Shown here: piece by piece, positions 60,189 to 64,000 of the stretch
Layout: every line of letters begins with the position of its first letter
Position numbering within the stretch: position 1 is the stretch's first letter
Source: Rudanella lutea DSM 19387
Lineage (GTDB): Bacteria; Bacteroidota; Bacteroidia; Cytophagales; Spirosomataceae
Direction: 5' to 3'
Length of the DNA stretch: 64,000 nt
Assembly: GCF_000383955.1 (NCBI RefSeq)
Contig: NZ_KB913013.1
Span: forward strand, 5,687,744-5,751,743
Made by a program: the position numbers and the translations under genes
Notes under the pieces: generated by a model
Told to the model about the DNA's origin: nothing
Databases searched by the model: none
The model's input: only the letters and a program-made list of their open reading frames with translations

Positions 60189-63077
60189 TTAACCTCCCGA
60201 TGGACCGTTCTCTCGGAATAGCTGCACCCAACCCTTGAGGATAACCGGCGGAGCCGAGGGGTCCAGACCCCCAAACCGCACCGACACCTCGTAGTAGTAC
60301 AGCCCCGAGGGCTGCTCCTGACCCGCGCTGTTGCGCCCATCCCACCGAATCTGCGGGTCGGTGGTACTGAACACCCGACCCCCCCAGCGGTTGTAGATCA
60401 CCGTCTCTACCGACACCACAAACAACGAGCAACTGCCCGGCTGCCAGAGGTCGTTACGCCCATCGTTGTTGGGGGTGAACACATTGGGCAGCACAAACTG
60501 GGGGCACACATCCTGACAAACCGTGTTGGAGGCTGGCCCCTCAATGCCGCGTCGGCTCACGGCCGTCACGTAGTAGCAGCCCGCTACGCTGGTCAGGCTC
60601 TCGTGGCGGAAGCTGGTGGTGGGCGTACTGGTGACCAGGCTGAAGCTCTGGGCGGGCCCGTTCAAGCGGCTGTAGTAGAGGTTATAGCGGGCGGCTGGCT
60701 CGCAGCTCTGCCCGCCAGAGGGGTACTGCCAGCGCAGGTTGTTGCTGAAGCTGGTCTGGTTGCAGAGGGCCTGCTGGGTGGCGGGGTCACAGGCGAGCGA
60801 GTCCAGGCTCAGGCGGGGTGCGCAGGGCCGGGTGGTGTCGAGGGGGCTGGCGCAGGCGATCTGGGAGTAGTTGAGCAGCAGCCCCCGCACAGCGGTGGTG
60901 GAGGTGTAGCGGCCCACCGTCAGCACGCGGTAGCAGTAGTTGGAATCGACCGAGAGCGACAGGCTCTGCACGCCGGCCAGGGTGGAATTGCCCGTGTCGG
61001 TGTAGCGGTAGGGCTGCCCCTGAACGGGTACACGGGCAACCTCGACGAGCGGTCCGGCCGTGCCGCGCCGGGATCGGAAGACGACGTGTGTCTGGTTGTC
61101 GTTAGACCAAGGGGTGTTGGTGGCCCAGGTGAGCTCAATCTGGCGCAGGGCGGGATTGAGGGAGAGCCGTGGGCTGGCGGCCGGTTCGGTGGCATCGACG
61201 CGGGTGAGTGTACCCTGGGGGGATGTCTGGAAGAAGTCGATGCGGTAGCGGTAGGCGTTGGCCTGGGTGTTGAGGGGCTGGGCTGCGGTTCCCCGGTCGA
61301 CAAAGAGGGTATCGGCCCGGCCGGGCAGCAGGCTGGAGGTGATGGCGGTGATCTGAGTGAAGTCGGTGCCGGTGAGTCCGGTAGCGCGGAAGACGCGGTA
61401 CTGGAAGGGGGCTCCTCCGTCGGCGGGGTTTAGTCCGATGGGGCGGGTCCAACGGACGGTGATCTGTCCGCGCTGGGCGTCGGTAGAGTCGACGGTGACC
61501 TGGGTGATAAGGGGGGCCAGCAGGGGCAGGTCCACACACACGCCATCCGAGACAACGCTCTCACCGCCCAGCGGTACAGGCGGGAAACGGGCAACAATTC
61601 GGTAGCTATACTGCACGCCCCGGCGCAGGCCGGTGGTGTCGGTAAAGGTGTTGGTGCCGATGGGTACGGTGCCGATGAGGGCGTAGCCGGTGCTGGTCGA
61701 CAGGCCGGTGGTACAGGTGCCCGATTGCAGGGGCGCGCATCCTTCCCGCCGATACACCAGCATCTCTGAAGAACCAGTGGTAGTTGTCGAAGGCGGAATA
61801 CAGGTGTACGGGTTCCAGTTGAGTCGGATGGCGCGTCCGGTCGCGGTGGCCTGTGGGGTAGCGCGCAAGCCCTGCGGCCGGGGCGCAATAATGCGGATGC
61901 GGAAACTCTGCAAGGCTGCCAGCTGGGTGGCGGTTCGACCGGGCACGTCGACCACGCGGGCCAGCACATCGTACTCTTCCTGCCGGATGTGAGCACAGGC
62001 CGTTTGCCAGCGAATCAATCCATTGACCGTGCCACTTTGAGGCTGCGAAATAAGCGTAGCAAAAGGGGGCGGTACAATAGGTGGGTTATACTGCGTACCG
62101 TCGGGGTTTCGGTTAAAAATACCGCCAAAAGCGGTCAGTTCCAGCCGTTGGCCGTCGGGGTCGGTGGCCCGGATAGGTACTTCGATCAGGCTACCCGCTT
62201 CGCGGCACAGGTCGGGAATGGGGTCGAGCAGGGGGCGGTTGTTACGCGAGTCGGTAACAATAATCTGCATGTCGCGGGTGATCTCGCCAATGAGCACCCC
62301 GTCGCGCCATTCTTCAATAATAAAGGCAATGTTGTACTGACCCGCCACCGCTGGCGAATCCCAGCACAGGTCGCCCGTGGTGGGGTTAATGCCGAGCGTG
62401 GCCTGTCCGTTGCGGGCTTCGTTCTGGGCGTTGGGGTCGATGCCCCGGGCCGGGTCACGGTAGCCGTTAACGGCAAAGCCCCGGCAGGGAGCGCCCGTGG
62501 TCGACTCCTGCGGAATGGCCATACGGTAAGCCAGGCTGTCGCCGTCGCTGTCGAAGGCGGCTGGGTTGTGGCAAAACCGCTGTCCAGTGCGGGCCGAATC
62601 GAGGGGAGGGTTGAGCAGAACGGGCGTTGAGTTGAGGCCCAGGCCGGCGTTGACCTGGATCGTGGTCCGAATCCAGAACGTAATGTCCTGCGAGGGTTGC
62701 CGCAGGTTAATCGTCCGGTCGTTCCGTTTCTCAATAGCTACCGAAATCTGGTACACACCCGGTCCCTGGTAGGTGTACCGGAACCGGTAGATATTGATGG
62801 ATGTGTTGGAGTTAATGTTCCGGCGAACACTGCGGGGAACATTAACAATCGATCCATCACCCAGACAGAAATCGACCGAGTTGGTTTGATCGGACGCTAT
62901 TCGACCGTTCAACTCATCGAAATACGTGGTCAGGGTAATCTCGTATTCCAGCCGGTTCGGGTCGACCCGACGGGTTGTGATTTCGCCTGCCCGCACGTGG
63001 GTAGCATATGTGAATGTGGGTGCCAGCATACCCAGTAGCAGTACCAGGCCGAGCCAGTAAGTATATCTTGCGTGCAT
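60189..63077 (-). CDS. T9SS-exported, gliding-motility C-terminal-domain protein, complete copy
   Basis: 962 residues with a signal peptide (YWLGLVLLLGMLAPTFTYA). The mature start THVRAGEITTRRVDPNRLEYEITLTTYF is typical of large Bacteroidota cargo proteins. Several fibronectin-like beta domains follow (RLNWNPYTCIPPSTTTTG, VRWTRPIGLNPADGGAPFQYRVFRATG). The last 90 residues are a type B T9SS sorting domain: VLPNVFTPNNDGRNDLW, IYNRWGGRVFSTTDPQIRWDGRNSAGQEQPSGLYYYEV, LKGWVQLFREN. Its 3' 858 bp are about 96% identical to the copy at 63143-64000. An IS inserted 39 bp after the stop separates it from a terminator. Confidence 0.93.
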   Translation of the reverse strand: MHARYTYWLGLVLLLGMLAPTFTYATHVRAGEITTRRVDPNRLEYEITLTTYFDELNGRIASDQTNSVDFCLGDGSIVNVPRSVRRNINSNTSINIYRFRYTYQGPGVYQISVAIEKRNDRTINLRQPSQDITFWIRTTIQVNAGLGLNSTPVLLNPPLDSARTGQRFCHNPAAFDSDGDSLAYRMAIPQESTTGAPCRGFAVNGYRDPARGIDPNAQNEARNGQATLGINPTTGDLCWDSPAVAGQYNIAFIIEEWRDGVLIGEITRDMQIIVTDSRNNRPLLDPIPDLCREAGSLIEVPIRATDPDGQRLELTAFGGIFNRNPDGTQYNPPIVPPPFATLISQPQSGTVNGLIRWQTACAHIRQEEYDVLARVVDVPGRTATQLAALQSFRIRIIAPRPQGLRATPQATATGRAIRLNWNPYTCIPPSTTTTGSSEMLVYRREGCAPLQSGTCTTGLSTSTGYALIGTVPIGTNTFTDTTGLRRGVQYSYRIVARFPPVPLGGESVVSDGVCVDLPLLAPLITQVTVDSTDAQRGQITVRWTRPIGLNPADGGAPFQYRVFRATGLTGTDFTQITAITSSLLPGRADTLFVDRGTAAQPLNTQANAYRYRIDFFQTSPQGTLTRVDATEPAASPRLSLNPALRQIELTWATNTPWSNDNQTHVVFRSRRGTAGPLVEVARVPVQGQPYRYTDTGNSTLAGVQSLSLSVDSNYCYRVLTVGRYTSTTAVRGLLLNYSQIACASPLDTTRPCAPRLSLDSLACDPATQQALCNQTSFSNNLRWQYPSGGQSCEPAARYNLYYSRLNGPAQSFSLVTSTPTTSFRHESLTSVAGCYYVTAVSRRGIEGPASNTVCQDVCPQFVLPNVFTPNNDGRNDLWQPGSCSLFVVSVETVIYNRWGGRVFSTTDPQIRWDGRNSAGQEQPSGLYYYEVSVRFGGLDPSAPPVILKGWVQLFRENGPSGG

Positions 63078-63142
63078 AGAAGAATAACCAATACGTACTA
63101 CTCAACGATTGGAGCCGCAAAATGTGTATTTTTTCGACTACT

Positions 63143-64000
63143 TTAACCTCCCGATGGGCCGTTCTCACGGAATAGCTGCACCCAACCCTTGAGGATAACC
63201 GGCGGAGCCGAGGGGTCCAGCCCCCCAAACCGCACCGACACCTCGTAATAGTACAGCCCCGAGGGCTGCTCCTGACCCGCGCTGTTGCGCCCATCCCACC
63301 GAATCTGCGGGTCGGTGGTGCTAAACACCCGACCCCCCCAGCGGTTGTAGATCACCGTCTCCACCGACACCACAAACAACGAGCAGCTCCCCGGCTGCCA
63401 GAGATCGTTGCGCCCGTCGTTGTTGGGGGTGAACACATTGGGCAGCACAAACTGGGGGCACACATCCTGACAGACCGTGTTGGAGGCCGGCCCCTCAATG
63501 CCGCGTCGGCTCACGGCCGTCACGTAGTAGCAGCCCGCTACGCTGGTCAGGCTCTCGTGGCGGAAGCTGGTGGTGGGCGTGCTGGTGACCAGGCTGAAGC
63601 TCTGGGCGGGCCCGCCCAGGCGGCTGTAGTAGAGGTTGTAGCGGGCGGCTGGCTCGCAGCTCTGCCCGCCAGGGGGATACTGCCAGCGCAGGTTGTTGCT
63701 GAAGCTGGTCTGATTGCAGAGGGCCTGCTGGGTGGCCGGGTCACAGGCGAGCGAGTCCAGGCTCAGGCGGGGTGCGCAGGGCCGGGTGGTGTCGAGCGGA
63801 CTGGCGCAGGCGATCTGGGAGTAGTTGAGCAGCAGCCCCCGCACGGCGGTGGTGGAGGTGTAGCGGCCCACCGTCAGCACGCGGTAGCAATAGTTGGAGT
63901 CGACCGAGAGCGAGAGGCTCTGCACGCCGGCCAGGGTGGAATTGCCCGTGTCGGTGTAGCGGTAGGGCTGCCCCTGAACGGGTACGCGGGCGACCTCGAC
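63143..64000 (-). CDS. Second T9SS-cargo gene, 5' part beyond the window edge
   Basis: Open through the right edge, so only the C-terminal 285 residues are visible. It carries the same terminal fibronectin-like domain and type B sorting domain as the 60189 gene. By eye about 31 of 858 bases differ, giving only two amino-acid changes (Asn to Gly in the RLNGPAQ segment, Ser to Pro in WQYPSGG). The upstream copy lies 65 bp downstream of this gene's stop, so they are direct tandem copies. The upstream half may differ; it is not in view. Confidence 0.92.
   Translation of the reverse strand, partial: VEVARVPVQGQPYRYTDTGNSTLAGVQSLSLSVDSNYCYRVLTVGRYTSTTAVRGLLLNYSQIACASPLDTTRPCAPRLSLDSLACDPATQQALCNQTSFSNNLRWQYPPGGQSCEPAARYNLYYSRLGGPAQSFSLVTSTPTTSFRHESLTSVAGCYYVTAVSRRGIEGPASNTVCQDVCPQFVLPNVFTPNNDGRNDLWQPGSCSLFVVSVETVIYNRWGGRVFSTTDPQIRWDGRNSAGQEQPSGLYYYEVSVRFGGLDPSAPPVILKGWVQLFRENGPSGG

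Noticed and set aside
60603..61433. 276-codon plus-strand open frame opposite the T9SS-cargo gene
   Set aside because: Gly/Ala/Val-rich composition typical of the antisense of a GC-rich gene; no family features, and it lies wholly within a well-supported gene on the other strand.

Overview
The window reads as chromosome of a moderately GC-rich member of the Bacteroidota, most likely order Cytophagales, family Spirosomataceae (Spirosoma/Rudanella/Fibrella-like). This is inferred from family content: a PorU2-like C25 peptidase, a type B type IX secretion (T9SS) C-terminal domain, GIN/DUF2807 and PspC proteins, CHRD, ThuA/PVC-type dehydrogenase, SdrD-B/DUF11 giant surface protein and a LytTR regulator. 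Promoter-like sequences also fit the Bacteroidota pattern (TTG, about 20 nt, TAnnTTTG). No rRNA, tRNA or CRISPR array was seen.

Layout. 0-3.3 kb: sugar-acid catabolism (HpcH/HpaI aldolase, uxaC, eda) closed by a strong terminator. 3.9-9.1 kb: a putative outer-membrane protein, a small putative lipoprotein and two transglutaminase-like proteins flanking a secreted PPC/DUF296 protein. 9.1-14.5 kb, minus strand: a sorbosone-dehydrogenase-like protein, then a padR-pspC-GIN operon whose promoter carries three copies of AAGGTACT. 14.7-19 kb: PorU2-like peptidase translationally coupled to a GT-C-like membrane protein. 18.9-22.2 kb, minus strand: thiamine pyrophosphokinase-like protein, guaD, a nucleotidyltransferase, a DUF6992-like protein and moaC; moeA diverges from moaC. 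23.5-25 kb: an ECF sigma factor with three very small proteins.

25.2-32.3 kb: an AraC regulator diverges from a sugar epimerase/isomerase, a Gfo/Idh/MocA oxidoreductase and a 1269-residue ThuA/dehydrogenase/HEAT/azurin fusion. This is probably a carbohydrate oxidation locus. 32.3-47.3 kb is mostly housekeeping: sensorless histidine kinase, histone-H1-like protein, TrmH-family methyltransferase, repeat-bearing CHRD lipoprotein, mutS, aldehyde dehydrogenase, an XRE regulator with a degenerate S24-like domain, a cytochrome-b-like membrane protein, an AddA/RecB-like helicase with an apparently dead nuclease, an MFS exporter and a stand-alone trpF-like gene.

47.4-54 kb: one 6.5-kb surface protein gene (DUF11, SdrD-B and Ig/PKD-like modules) with an AT-richer 5' half. 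54.7-59 kb: LytTR response regulator, SanA/ElyC-like protein and topoisomerase IV subunit A. 59.3-60.15 kb: an intact IS5-family element with perfect inverted repeats, TA target duplication and a -1 frameshift site. It appears to have landed between a T9SS-cargo gene and that gene's terminator. 60.2-64 kb: two tandem, nearly identical gliding-motility/T9SS cargo genes, the second cut by the window edge.

No wholly new system could be proven. The best leads are the azurin-fused sugar dehydrogenase locus, the PadR operator array, the ECF/small-protein cluster and the gene-converted T9SS cargo pair with the adjacent IS insertion.
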